This document shows, piece by piece, positions 27,028 to 35,278 of a stretch of 64,000 bases of DNA. Source of the stretch: Mycobacterium sp. ELW1 (lineage in GTDB: Bacteria; Actinomycetota; Actinomycetes; Mycobacteriales; Mycobacteriaceae); NCBI RefSeq assembly GCF_008329905.1, contig NZ_CP032155.1, forward strand, positions 5,270,001-5,334,000. Direction: 5' to 3'. The notes under the pieces are model-generated. The model saw only the letters and a program-made list of their open reading frames with translations, was not told where the DNA came from and ran no database searches. How positions within the stretch are numbered: the stretch's first letter is position 1; each line of letters starts with the position of its first letter. The position numbers were made by a program, and so were the translations under genes.

Positions 27028-27131
27028 CCCCATTCCCGCCGGAAGACACCGTCCAGCGAACCCATCTACAGCCCAGACACTCCCGACAACCGGCGCAGCT
27101 CGACGACCGACGCCGGGATCATCGACGCGAT
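27028..27131. repeat. Tandem duplication, copy B
   Basis: This is the second copy of the DGPF-sigma junction. It carries the stop at 27066-27068, which would end a repaired DGPF frame, followed by an ATG opening a 24-codon remnant of the sigma N-terminus. Confidence 0.9.
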
Positions 27132-27763
27132 CTTCGTCGCCTCGTCACGGTCGGCGGCCGACAGGACATAGAACCCGTTGGCGACCTCAGCGCCCTCCGC
27201 GTAGGACCGTCGGTCAACACCACGTCACCGTCCCGCACACGCACCGTCGTCGCCGTCGTCGGCGGATGCAGCGGCGCCCCGCCGAGTATGTGGGATCCCG
27301 CCGCGACCCCGAACTCGGCGTGCTGAGCCAACCCTTGGTCCCATTCGGGCGTGCCGGGCACGTTGACCTCATCGGCGGGTTCGAGAAGCAGTGCCAGCCA
27401 ATCGGAGTCGGTCGTCGGCCGGCCCACCGCGTTCCAGTGCACCGCCGGCCACACCTCGATCGCTCCGTACTGCGCCGCTGGAATCTGCCGGGCCAGCTGC
27501 AGCGCCTCGTCGAGGTTGTCGGCCTCGAACATGTAGTAACCACCGGCCACCTCGGCGCCCTCGGCGTACGGACCGTCGGTGATCACCGGCGCATCCGGTC
27601 CGCCGGTGATCCGGACCGCCTCGGCGGCCGGGCCCAACGCGTCACCCTCCCGGATCGCCGCCGACTCTCGGGCGTGGAACTCGGCGTAGGCCTGCATTTC
27701 CCGGCCTGCTTCCTCGGCACTGAGGTCGCGTTCGGGGACCTGGAGCAGTGCGAAGTAGTACAT
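27066..27763 (-). pseudogene. Two-domain DGPF (YCII-related) protein gene with a one-base loss
   Basis: DGPF/YCII proteins accompany ECF42 sigma genes, and their biochemical role is unclear. ATG 27763 has a GGGAGGA ribosome site. Domain 1 reads normally through VITDGPYAEGAEVAGGYYMF. In domain 2 the frame reads VVLTDGPTRRAL, where DGPYAEGAEVANGFYVLSAA is expected and is found in the next frame. Comparison with domain 1 (GGTCCGTACGC) shows that one G is missing between 27203 and 27204. As it stands the frame ends at 27119. Repaired, it would end with TAG at 27066, about 232 aa. It could be a true lesion or a sequencing error. Confidence 0.75.
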
Positions 27764-27867
27764 GGCGATGTCCTCCCACAGTAGGGCGTGAAACCCTGCT
27801 GGTCTCACTCTCTACCTCTACGACGAACAACGCCGTGCGAATCCGACACTCGGTCCGTCATACCCTG

Positions 27868-28685
27868 GTGATCGTGCAACCAGCGGGTCCAGCCTTGTAC
27901 CGACCGGGGCCTCCGCTGTGCGACTACATCGACTACATCGGCTACTGGCAGCACGGCGGCGACGTGCCGCATCGCAGCACCGCCCTACCCCGGGGCGCGG
28001 TGACGATCGTGATCGAGCTCGGCGAACGGGACCTGGTGGATTTCGCCGCCGTCGGCGCGCCGCCTGGACAGGTTCCTGCAGCGTTCATCACCGGTGCGGG
28101 CACCACGTCCTACGTCACCCAGATCGAGCCCGGCCAGACCGTGATGACGGTGCACTTCCGTCCGGGAGGGGCGCGCCCGTTCCTCGGGATCCCGCTGGGT
28201 GAGTTGCAGGACCGGTGCGTCGGTATCGAGGACATCTGGGGCACAGCTGCACGGACATTGCGTGAGAGCCTGACTGGAACATCCTCGGCAGCCGATCGCA
28301 TCACGCTTCTGGAAGGGTTTCTGCTGGGCTGCATCCGTGTTCACGACGATCCGTTGCGGGCCTGCTGCCGCTCCTCGATGCGGAGCCGTCGATCACCGTT
28401 TCCGAAGTCGCTGCGCTGACCGAACTTTCACCGAAGCGGCTGGCCAGTCTGTTCAGTTCACAGGTGGGCCTCGGCCCGAAACCATATCTACGGGTGCGGC
28501 GACTGCAGGCCGCGTTGCGCCACCTGGACGTTGGAACGCAGCGCGGTGCGCAGATCGCCGCCGATCTCGGCTACTGCGACCAAGCCCACTTCGTCCGCGA
28601 CTTCCGCGCCCTGACCGCCATCACCCCGAGCCAGTACCCGAGTCGCCGGTCGAGCCTGCCCAGCCATCTGGACCTAGTCACCTAG
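27868..28685 (+). pseudogene. AraC-family regulator gene, split by a frameshift
   Basis: The N-terminal sensory part (PLCDYIDYIGYWQHGG, LPRGAVTIVIELGE) reads from GTG 27868 (or 27874) to about 28350. The DNA-binding part (ITVSEVAALTELSPKRLASLFSSQVGLGPKPYLRVRRLQAAL, then GYCDQAHFVRDFRAL) is in a different frame, ending at 28685. One missing base near 28350-28356 would join them as DDPVAGLLPLLDAEP. The intact protein would be about 272 aa. It diverges from the DGPF-sigma pair and may have regulated it. Confidence 0.75.
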
Positions 28686-28734
28686 GGCGCAAAAGTACAA
28701 GCCCCGCCGACATCACAGCTGACACCATCGACGG

Positions 28735-29561
28735 ATGGAAACCAGACCAGATTCGGTCGCCGACACCGGACTGCTGGTGGCCGCGATCCGTGCCCGCGAA
28801 TCGGTGCGTGATGATCGGCTATTCACCGATCCGTTCGCCGACAAGCTCGCCGGAGAGGCCGGCCACCGAATGCTCGACGCGGCCCTGGCCACCTCAGGTG
28901 AGCGCACCACTCTGCAGATCGTGGTGCGCACCCGGTTCTGGGACGATGCACTACTCGATGCCGCCTCATCGTGCCGGCACGTCGTCCTGGTCGCCGCGGG
29001 CATGGACGCTAGGCGTACCGCCTGACGTGGCCGGCGGGCACCACCGTTTTCGAACTGGACCAGCCGCCCGTCATCGCGGCGAAGAATGCCGTCCTCGCTC
29101 ACGACGTCCCGCAGTGCGCTCGCGTACCGATCGGAATGGACCTCGCCGACGACTGGCCGAAGGCACTGCGCACTGCGGGTTTCGACGCCACCGCTTCGAC
29201 CGCGTGGCTGGTTGAGGGGCTGCTGCAATATCTCGACACAGACGCGGTGCATCGGCTCGTCGAACGCATCGATGCCCTGTCGGTACCAGGGTCGGTGCTC
29301 TGTTACGACGTCGTCGGCAAGTCGCTGCTTTCGGCTCCGTTCATGGCCGGGCTGCTGAAATCCATGGCGGACAACGGCGCTCCATGGTTGTTCGGAACCG
29401 ATGATCCTGCGGAGTTGGTGCGGCCGTACGGGTGGTCGGCGACGGTCACCGATATCGCCGAGCCAGGAAACCAGTGGGGCCGCTGGTACGCACCGGTAAC
29501 GCCGAACGAAAGCGACACCGCCCGAGGATATTTCGTCGTGGCCACCAAACGGCGCGCCTGA
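28735..29561 (+). pseudogene. SAM-dependent methyltransferase gene (LCMT-like, TIGR00027 family), frameshifted
   Basis: The N-terminal frame (DTGLLVAAIRARES, FTDPFADKLAG, HVVLVAAGMDAR) stops at 29025. The rest (FELDQPPVIAAKNAVL, WLVEGLLQYLD, GYFVVATKRRA) continues in another frame to 29561. A one-base loss near 29011-29014 explains the break, since the family motif MDARAYRLTWP would be restored. The family is large and mostly of unknown substrate in mycobacteria. The intact length would be about 276 aa. Confidence 0.78.
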
Positions 29562-29590
29562 TTCACGCCGCAGATTCTCGCGACGCCGCG

Positions 29591-30958
29591 TCAGGCGGCG
29601 TCGTTGCCCACATCGTTGGACGGCGGGCCGCTGTCGCCCTCGAGTAACCGCTCGGGGTGGTGGTAGTCGTTGACGCCGCCGCGCAGCATCGGGAGGTCCG
29701 GCGGCGGTATCCATTCGGTGCTGCCATCGGGGAGTTGCCGGGTGGTCCAGCCGCCGGTTTCGACGAGTTGGTTATCCGGTGGGCAGGCCAGAGTGAGGTC
29801 GTCGACGTCGGTGGTGCCACCGCTCTTCCAGTCTTGGGCGGCGTGGTGCACGCCGCTGTGGTAGCCGGGGGCGTCGCAGCCTGGTCGGGTGCAGCCACGA
29901 CACTTGGCATGCAACATGATTCGCTGGTCTGCCGTGGCGATGCGTTTGGTCCGGCCCAGCCACAACCCGCGTCCGTCGACGCCGTCGAACAGGGCCAGAT
30001 AGTGGTAGGCATGGCTGGCCATCCGGATCAGGTCGGGGATCGGCAGCAGTGTTCCACTCGCGGTGACTGCGTGCCCGGCCTGCGCTTGAAGGTCCTGCAC
30101 CGTGGCCGTTGCAATCACCGTGACGGGTAAGCCGTTGTGCTGACCGAATTTCGGATCACCGAGCTGTCCGCGCACCAGGGCCTTGAGCGCATCATGCTGA
30201 CGCTGGGCATAACTGCGGGCATCCCGTTCAGCGACCTGCTCGCTGGGAGTCGTCGTAGGACTGTCCTCGGCCGGGTTGCACATCCCGGGGGCAGCGAACT
30301 TCGCCATCCAGGCATCGACGAGCGACCGTAGCTCCGGGTCGGCGACCAGCCGCCCCACACTCATGCCGTCGAGCTGTTGCCCGCCACACCACACGAATCC
30401 ACGTTTGCGGGCGCGATCCTCGTCGGAGAACGTGCCGTCGGGATTCAGGTGCAACGCCAGCCGATGGGCGACCTTGTCCAACTGGTCCGGCCGCAACGCC
30501 GTGGCCTTCTGCGCCAAGGTGCGTTCGGCCTTCTCCCGGTCGATCGGCGCCACATGGTCCGGCAGATCGCGGAAGAACTTCTGGATCACCCGCAGATGCT
30601 CACCATCCAACTCACCGGCATGCCAGGCCTTCGACGTCTCAGGCAACACCGGCGGCAGCGGCTCACCCGTCAACGCTCGCCGCGGCGCCATCTGCTCGGC
30701 GTCCCGGATCCGCCGCCTCGCCTCACGCGAGCTGATGCGCAGCACATCCGCCAGCGTGATCGGCACTGGCGGGCAGCCCTCGAACCGCTCCAGCCGCGCG
30801 ACGAGCGTATGGGACACCGCGACCTGACGCCGCCGTACGGTCTCCAACCTCTCCAACACTGCGAACCGTTCCGGCGCGTCGAGCATCTCGAGATCGACCG
30901 CGGCCAAGGCCTCGACAGCATCGTCGAGAACCCCCAATACCACGTCTATCGAACTCAT
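29591..30958 (-). CDS. DUF222 and HNH endonuclease protein (13E12-repeat family)
   Basis: This 455-aa protein has an N-terminal DUF222 region (about residues 1-300) followed by an HNH nuclease motif, CRGCTRPGCDAPGYHSGVHHAAQDWKSGG...LTLACPPDN, with a Cys pair and His residues in place. Such genes are the REP13E12-type repeats of mycobacteria, several of which are known LexA targets. The ATG at 30958 lies inside a perfect LexA box. The role is unknown, and a DNA-damage-linked nuclease activity is inferred. It ends 30 bp from the methyltransferase pseudogene, in the convergent direction. Confidence 0.88.
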   Translation of the reverse strand: MSSIDVVLGVLDDAVEALAAVDLEMLDAPERFAVLERLETVRRRQVAVSHTLVARLERFEGCPPVPITLADVLRISSREARRRIRDAEQMAPRRALTGEPLPPVLPETSKAWHAGELDGEHLRVIQKFFRDLPDHVAPIDREKAERTLAQKATALRPDQLDKVAHRLALHLNPDGTFSDEDRARKRGFVWCGGQQLDGMSVGRLVADPELRSLVDAWMAKFAAPGMCNPAEDSPTTTPSEQVAERDARSYAQRQHDALKALVRGQLGDPKFGQHNGLPVTVIATATVQDLQAQAGHAVTASGTLLPIPDLIRMASHAYHYLALFDGVDGRGLWLGRTKRIATADQRIMLHAKCRGCTRPGCDAPGYHSGVHHAAQDWKSGGTTDVDDLTLACPPDNQLVETGGWTTRQLPDGSTEWIPPPDLPMLRGGVNDYHHPERLLEGDSGPPSNDVGNDAA

Positions 30959-30964
30959 GTTCGA
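30949..30964. promoter_or_regulatory. LexA SOS box overlapping the start codon of the DUF222-HNH gene
   Basis: TCGAACTCATGTTCGA is an exact match to the mycobacterial SOS box TCGAAC-N4-GTTCGA. The gene's ATG (complement of 30956-30958) is in the centre, so bound LexA would block transcription and a leaderless start. Confidence 0.9.
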
Positions 30965-31004
30965 AACACTACGCCCCACACTGACAAAAAATCCGAACGC
31001 GCGG

Positions 31005-31660
31005 CTAATCCGGGCGATGGCGCTGATAGTGCCGAGCCACCCGTGTTCTGTTTGCACAGATGTTCTGGGTGCAGAACTTGCGACGGGCATCGGAGGCGAC
31101 GAAAAGCATGCTGCACGTCGGGTTTTGACATCTCCGCAGTCGGTCCTGGCCGGGCCCGGTGAGCACATCGATGAGGCTTTCGGCGACTGTGGCGAGCGAC
31201 AGCCGGTAGGGCCGATCGGCAGGCGCGTGGCGTGTGGTGATGGCGGCCCATCCGGCTGAGGTCTGCACAAGCGACCGGGTTGAGGGTGCGCAGGCGGCGG
31301 CGTCATTGACACGGCCGATCGCAGCTTCGTCGGGCATCACCCCCGCCAGTCGTGCATCCAGGAGTGCCGGCCGCCCCCCGCGCCCCCCCGCCCCCCCCCC
31401 CCCCCCGCCAGTCGTGCATCCAGGATGTGCCGGATCGCCTGGCGCAGTTCGACGGTGGGCTCGAGCGGTGGGAGCGGACCGCCGCCCAGCCGGTCCTGCT
31501 GTAGGCCCCACCACAGCCGATTGGCCTTCTCGTCCGCGAGAAGGTCGACAGCCGGTTCGCGGATGGTGATGAGAGTGTCCGCCAGGTCAACAGCCAGAGG
31601 CTCTCCGGCCACGATGAACCCCGCCGCCTGCGCCCTGTGCAGCAGAGACCCTGAGTCCAT
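31005..31660 (-). pseudogene. CGNR zinc-finger regulator gene, broken by a duplication and a poly-C/poly-G tract
   Basis: The N-terminal half reads from ATG 31660 (FIVAGEPLAVDLADTL through RQAIRHILDARLAG). The C-terminal half reads in another frame to 31005. It ends in the CGNR-type zinc finger RRCQNPTCSMLFVASDARRKFC...CANRTRVARHYQRHR. Between them a ~30-bp stretch is present twice around a run of 16 C on the + strand, so the present sequence stops early at 31337. Joining the copies as one restores DARLAGVMPDEAAIG. A change in tract length could restore or lose the frame. Confidence 0.75.
31341..31434. repeat. Short duplication around a C16 homopolymer
   Basis: A ~30-bp unit (31341-31370 and 31404-31434, one base different) flanks C-rich sequence with runs of 6, 7 and 16 C. 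The longest run is 31391-31406. No comparable homopolymer was noticed elsewhere in the window. Confidence 0.9.
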
Positions 31661-31681
31661 CCAACTAATGCTAGCAGCGTG

Positions 31682-31743
31682 TTGACAGCGTTAGGGTCGA
31701 CGACGTAGAAAGACTAACGTCAATATCAATACATAACCGTTAG
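31682..31743 (+). promoter_or_regulatory. Putative promoter and CGTTAG repeats upstream of 31760
   Basis: TTGACA at 31682-31687 and TAGAAA at 31706-31711 form a possible promoter for the gene at 31760. CGTTAG occurs at 31689 and 31738, with its reverse complement CTAACG at 31714, so a regulator could bind. A GAGGA ribosome site precedes the ATG. Confidence 0.35.
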
Positions 31744-31759
31744 AAATGAGGAACTGCCG

Positions 31760-32329
31760 ATGGATCCGCTGGACGTGCTGCGTCGCGCCGATCGCCGCCT
31801 GGTTGACCTGGTCACCACCCTCGACACCACTGATCTGGGCCTGCCCACCCCCTGCACTGGCTGGGATGTTCGATCCCTGCTGAGCCATACCATCGCCTCG
31901 ATCGATGCCTTCGCCGCTGCCGTGGACGGCGGCGACGGCCCCAGCGAAGAGGAGTTGTTCAGCGGCGCCGACATCCTCGGCTCCGACCCCCTGGCCGTGG
32001 CACGCCGTTCCATCGAGCGCTCACAGCGAGCCTGGGCGACGATCACCGACTGGCAGCATCCGCTTACATCGGTGCTCGGTGAGATGCCTGCTGCACAGGC
32101 GGTCGGAATCGTCACCTACTCCACGCTCATCCACAGCTGGGATCTGGCCGTCGCGATCAACCGGGTAGTCGAATTCGACGAGGCCGAGGCGGCCCTCGCC
32201 GAGCAGGTGGGGTCGACGCTCGTGCCGGCTTTGCGACCGCAGGATCTCTTCGGCCCCGAGGTACACACGAATGGCGCGGCCACGCCGACCCAGCGGGTCG
32301 TCGCCTTCGCCGGGCGTCACCCCCTCTGA
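31760..32329 (+). CDS. TIGR03086-type / mycothiol-dependent maleylpyruvate isomerase-like (DinB fold) protein
   Basis: This 189-aa protein has the common actinobacterial pattern TPCTGWDVRSLLSHTIASIDAFAA, containing the first metal-binding His. The second helix region has TLIHSWDLAVAI. These proteins form a DinB-like four-helix bundle that binds a metal and often mycothiol. Some are isomerases or thiol S-transferases. The specific reaction is unknown. It diverges from the broken CGNR gene, which may have controlled it. Confidence 0.8.
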   Translation: MDPLDVLRRADRRLVDLVTTLDTTDLGLPTPCTGWDVRSLLSHTIASIDAFAAAVDGGDGPSEEELFSGADILGSDPLAVARRSIERSQRAWATITDWQHPLTSVLGEMPAAQAVGIVTYSTLIHSWDLAVAINRVVEFDEAEAALAEQVGSTLVPALRPQDLFGPEVHTNGAATPTQRVVAFAGRHPL

Positions 32330-32347
32330 CGGGCATGAAGCGTACCC

Positions 32348-33214
32348 ATGACGCATGAAGAGCGGCTCGCCGCTGTGGGATTCCACAGCGGCGAGCTGGC
32401 CGTCCAAAGCCGAGCGGGCGTCCGTGCGCGGGCGGCGCGACTCGCACCCATGGCGAGTCGCGGCCGGCTCGGCGCCGGAACCGCAACCTGCCTGGCTTCG
32501 GCACGGCTGGCCGTCCTCACCGCGCGCGACCCCGACGGGCAGCTGTGGATTTCGCCGTTGTCGGGCGAACCCGGGTTCCTCGCAGCCGTAACACCGACGC
32601 GACTTCACATCGACGTCGAGCTTCCCGATGTGGATCCACTGGCTGCTGCACCGACCGATCAGCCTGCGGGATTGCTGGTCATCGATTTTGCGGCCCGCCG
32701 CCGATATCGCATCAACGGACAACTGACGCAACGGGATTCTCTCGGCTTCGCCATCGACGTGGACCAGGCCTATGGCAACTGCCCCAAGTACATCCACCCA
32801 GCCGCCCAGCCCATGGCAGACCCACGCCAGACCGATCGCAGACGGGTCTTCACGGGCACCGCGTTACGGCCCGAGGATCGCGAACTGATCCGGCGCTCCG
32901 CGACGTTCTTCCTCGGCACAACACATCCCACGTCGGGCAACGACGCCTCGCACCGCGGTGGACCCGCCGGATTCGTCCACGCGGAGGCCGGCAGTCTGTG
33001 GTGGCCGGATTACCCGGGCAACGACATGTTCAACAGCTTCGGCAATCTGGCCGTGGACCCGAGCGCTGCGCTGTTGTTCGCCGACGCAGGCACCACTGTG
33101 CAGTTGTCCGGTAGCGCAGCGGTGGATTGGGACGTCGAGCAATCCGACGACGACCTTCGGACCGGACGTCGGGTGGTCTTCGCCGCCCAGCGCGTCATCG
33201 CCACGCGCCGCTAG
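32348..33214 (+). CDS. Pyridoxamine 5'-phosphate oxidase-like flavoprotein
   Basis: This 288-aa protein has a double split-barrel character. The first half holds a PNPOx-like core (LAVLTARDPDGQLWISPLSG and FAIDVDQAYGNCPKYI). The second half repeats such a fold (FFLGTTHPTSGNDASHRGGPAGFVH and GNDMFNSFGNLAVDPSAALLF). It probably binds FMN or F420. Family members reduce or oxidise varied substrates, and none can be assigned here. It follows the previous gene by 18 bp and overlaps the convergent CMD gene by 4 bp. Confidence 0.8.
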   Translation: MTHEERLAAVGFHSGELAVQSRAGVRARAARLAPMASRGRLGAGTATCLASARLAVLTARDPDGQLWISPLSGEPGFLAAVTPTRLHIDVELPDVDPLAAAPTDQPAGLLVIDFAARRRYRINGQLTQRDSLGFAIDVDQAYGNCPKYIHPAAQPMADPRQTDRRRVFTGTALRPEDRELIRRSATFFLGTTHPTSGNDASHRGGPAGFVHAEAGSLWWPDYPGNDMFNSFGNLAVDPSAALLFADAGTTVQLSGSAAVDWDVEQSDDDLRTGRRVVFAAQRVIATRR

Positions 33215-33648
33215 TCGTCGAGCTTCGTGCCGCTGTGCATCTTCAGCGCGTCGTTGACGTTAGCCTTCTTGTCCTCGCCCTGACCGGCCTCGGCGGCCTT
33301 CTTGCGCTTGCACACGACTTTGGTGACGACTCCGTCCAGCTTCGAACCAAGCGGGAACCCCAGGTAGTGCGTCAGGAAGATCGCCATCTCCTTGAGCTCT
33401 TCGGGGGTGAGCTCCTCGTTGTGCAGGGCGGCGTTGGCCTGGATCTCGGCCAGGTCGGAAATGCCGAGGGCGGTGACGACGGTCAGCGTCATGATCCGCT
33501 TGTCGCGCATGGACAGTCCCGGCCGCGACCAGATGGTGCCGAAGAGGTGGTCGGCGGTGAGCGCGAAGTAGTCGCCCGGCGAGTCCGGCATCTCCCAGCC
33601 GTAGACCTCGTTCATCTTGTCCAGGCCCTTGCGGCGCAATTCGTCCAT
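33211..33648 (-). CDS. Carboxymuconolactone decarboxylase-family protein, Rv0771-like
   Basis: This 145-aa all-helical protein is of the CMD/AhpD superfamily. The stretch LTVVTALGISDLAEIQANAALHNEELTPEEL fits the gamma-carboxymuconolactone decarboxylase core. It lacks the CxxC of AhpD-type peroxidase partners, so a decarboxylase or related role is more likely. ATG 33648 has AAGGAG five bases upstream. It ends the minus-strand operon aldA, SDR, beta-hydroxyacid dehydrogenase and CMD, in the same order as Rv0768-Rv0771. Confidence 0.85.
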   Translation of the reverse strand: MDELRRKGLDKMNEVYGWEMPDSPGDYFALTADHLFGTIWSRPGLSMRDKRIMTLTVVTALGISDLAEIQANAALHNEELTPEELKEMAIFLTHYLGFPLGSKLDGVVTKVVCKRKKAAEAGQGEDKKANVNDALKMHSGTKLDD

Positions 33649-33650
33649 CG

Positions 33651-34499
33651 TCACTCCTTCGTGTTGGGCACACCGAGACCGGCGGCCAGGTCCCGTAGCG
33701 CGATCTCGGCCAACGGCAGTTCAACGCCGTTGGCCTCACCGAGACCCAGCGCCAACTTCAGATCCTTCTCGGCCAGCCCGCGGGTGTGGACGAACATGTT
33801 GTAGACGAAGTGGTCGGGCTGCAGCGGCTTGGTGTCGTCGCGGACCATGATCGCGCCGGGCCCGCCGCTCTGGGCGTCGCTGTGCCGTACCACCCGGCCC
33901 AACTTCTGCAAGTCGATTCCGGCCGCCTCAGCGAGCCGCGATGCCTCGCAGGCGGCGGCAAAACCGATGTAGGTCAACATGTTCCGAGCCAACTTCATCC
34001 GGGTTCCGGCTCCCGGCTCACCGGCCCGGACCACCATCGATGCCCACTTCTTGAACACCGGCTTGACCAGTTCGTACGCCTCGTCGTCGGCGCCGACCAT
34101 CACGGCCAGCTCGCCCTTGTCGGCGGCACCCGCGCCGCCGCTGACCGGGGCGTCGACGACATGAATTCCCTTGGGACGCAGCTGCTCGGCCAGCTCGGCG
34201 GCGGTGTCGGGCTCGATCGTGGAATGGATCGCGATCACGGTGCCCGGCTTGGCGTGTGCGGCGAGTTCGCCGACGACGTCGCGGACCTGCTCGTCGTTGA
34301 GCACGGTCACTTCGATGACGTCGGCTGTGGCGACGTCGGCGACGCTGTCGGCCAGCGTGGCACCCAGCTCGGCCAGCGGCGTCATGGCCTCGGTCCGCAC
34401 GTCAAAGACGATCAGCCCGCCGGGCCACTCGGCCAGCCGCTTGGCCATCGGCAACCCTTGATTTCCCAGCCCGATGTAGCCGACCTTCAGATCACTCAT
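33651..34499 (-). CDS. Beta-hydroxyacid dehydrogenase-type NAD(P) oxidoreductase, Rv0770-like
   Basis: This 282-aa enzyme is of the 3-hydroxyisobutyrate dehydrogenase family. The Rossmann motif is VGYIGLGNQGLPMAKRL, the substrate signature is DAPVSGGAGAADKGELAVM, and the catalytic Lys lies in GTRMKLARNML. ATG 34499 overlaps the SDR stop (ATGA), showing tight coupling. It probably oxidises a hydroxyacid formed by the upstream enzymes of the operon. The exact substrate is unknown. Confidence 0.87.
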   Translation of the reverse strand: MSDLKVGYIGLGNQGLPMAKRLAEWPGGLIVFDVRTEAMTPLAELGATLADSVADVATADVIEVTVLNDEQVRDVVGELAAHAKPGTVIAIHSTIEPDTAAELAEQLRPKGIHVVDAPVSGGAGAADKGELAVMVGADDEAYELVKPVFKKWASMVVRAGEPGAGTRMKLARNMLTYIGFAAACEASRLAEAAGIDLQKLGRVVRHSDAQSGGPGAIMVRDDTKPLQPDHFVYNMFVHTRGLAEKDLKLALGLGEANGVELPLAEIALRDLAAGLGVPNTKE

Positions 34500-35248
34500 G
34501 AGCGGAAGATCTGTCCGCCGTCGACGTTGAAGATCTGACCGGTGATCCACTTGGCCTGATCGGACAGCAGGAACAGGCACATCCCCACCAGGTCGTCGAC
34601 TTCACCCATGCGCGACAACGGAATTCCCCTGACGATGTCGGCGACCATTTCCTGCGGGGTGGTGGTGCGGTTGGCCTCGGTGTTGATCGGGCCCGGCGCG
34701 ATCGCATTGATCCGGATGTTCTGACCGCCGAGTTCGGTGGCCAACTGCTGGGTGAGGCTGTTGACCCCGGCCTTGGCCAGTCCGTAGAAATTCGAGTACA
34801 GCCATGCCGCGGTGGACGACTGGTTGATGATCGCACCGCCGCCGCGCTTGGCCATCTTCTTGTACACCGCCCTGGTGCAGACCAGCGCGCCGTCGAGGTT
34901 CACGCTCATGAACTTCTTGTAGTAGTCCCAGTCGACGGTGATCAGGAAGTCCAGCTTCATCCCGCCGAAGATCGCGGCGTTGTTGACCAGATAGTCGATA
35001 CCGCCGAACTCGGCGAGCGTCTGATCGGCCATCGCCTTGGCCGACACCGGATCGCTGACGTCCACCGGCAGCGCCAGCGCGGTGCCGCCCTCACCCTTGA
35101 TTCCGTCGGCGACCTTCTGTGCGCCATCGGTGTTGATGTCGGCGACCACCACGGCGGCGCCTTCCCGGGCGAGCGCTTCGGCATAGGCCTGACCGATGCC
35201 GCCGCCTGCGCCGGTGACAATGGCCACCTTGTTGTCGAACTGTCCCAT
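34496..35248 (-). CDS. SDR-family dehydrogenase, Rv0769-like
   Basis: This 250-aa classical SDR has TGAGGGIG, NNAAIFGG, INQSSTAAW and YGLAKAG as the catalytic Tyr-Lys pair. The family C-terminus GQIFNVDGGQ is present. It lies between the aldehyde dehydrogenase (30-bp gap) and the hydroxyacid dehydrogenase (overlap). All four genes of this operon probably act on one set of alcohol, aldehyde or acid intermediates. Confidence 0.9.
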   Translation of the reverse strand: MGQFDNKVAIVTGAGGGIGQAYAEALAREGAAVVVADINTDGAQKVADGIKGEGGTALALPVDVSDPVSAKAMADQTLAEFGGIDYLVNNAAIFGGMKLDFLITVDWDYYKKFMSVNLDGALVCTRAVYKKMAKRGGGAIINQSSTAAWLYSNFYGLAKAGVNSLTQQLATELGGQNIRINAIAPGPINTEANRTTTPQEMVADIVRGIPLSRMGEVDDLVGMCLFLLSDQAKWITGQIFNVDGGQIFRS

Positions 35249-35278
35249 GTGCGTGTTCCTCTCTAGTCGGTGGTGCGG

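Noticed and set aside
28713..29714. A 333-codon minus-strand frame covering the methyltransferase region
   Set aside because: The two + strand halves carry clear methyltransferase motifs. The minus frame only looks intact because the region has few stops.
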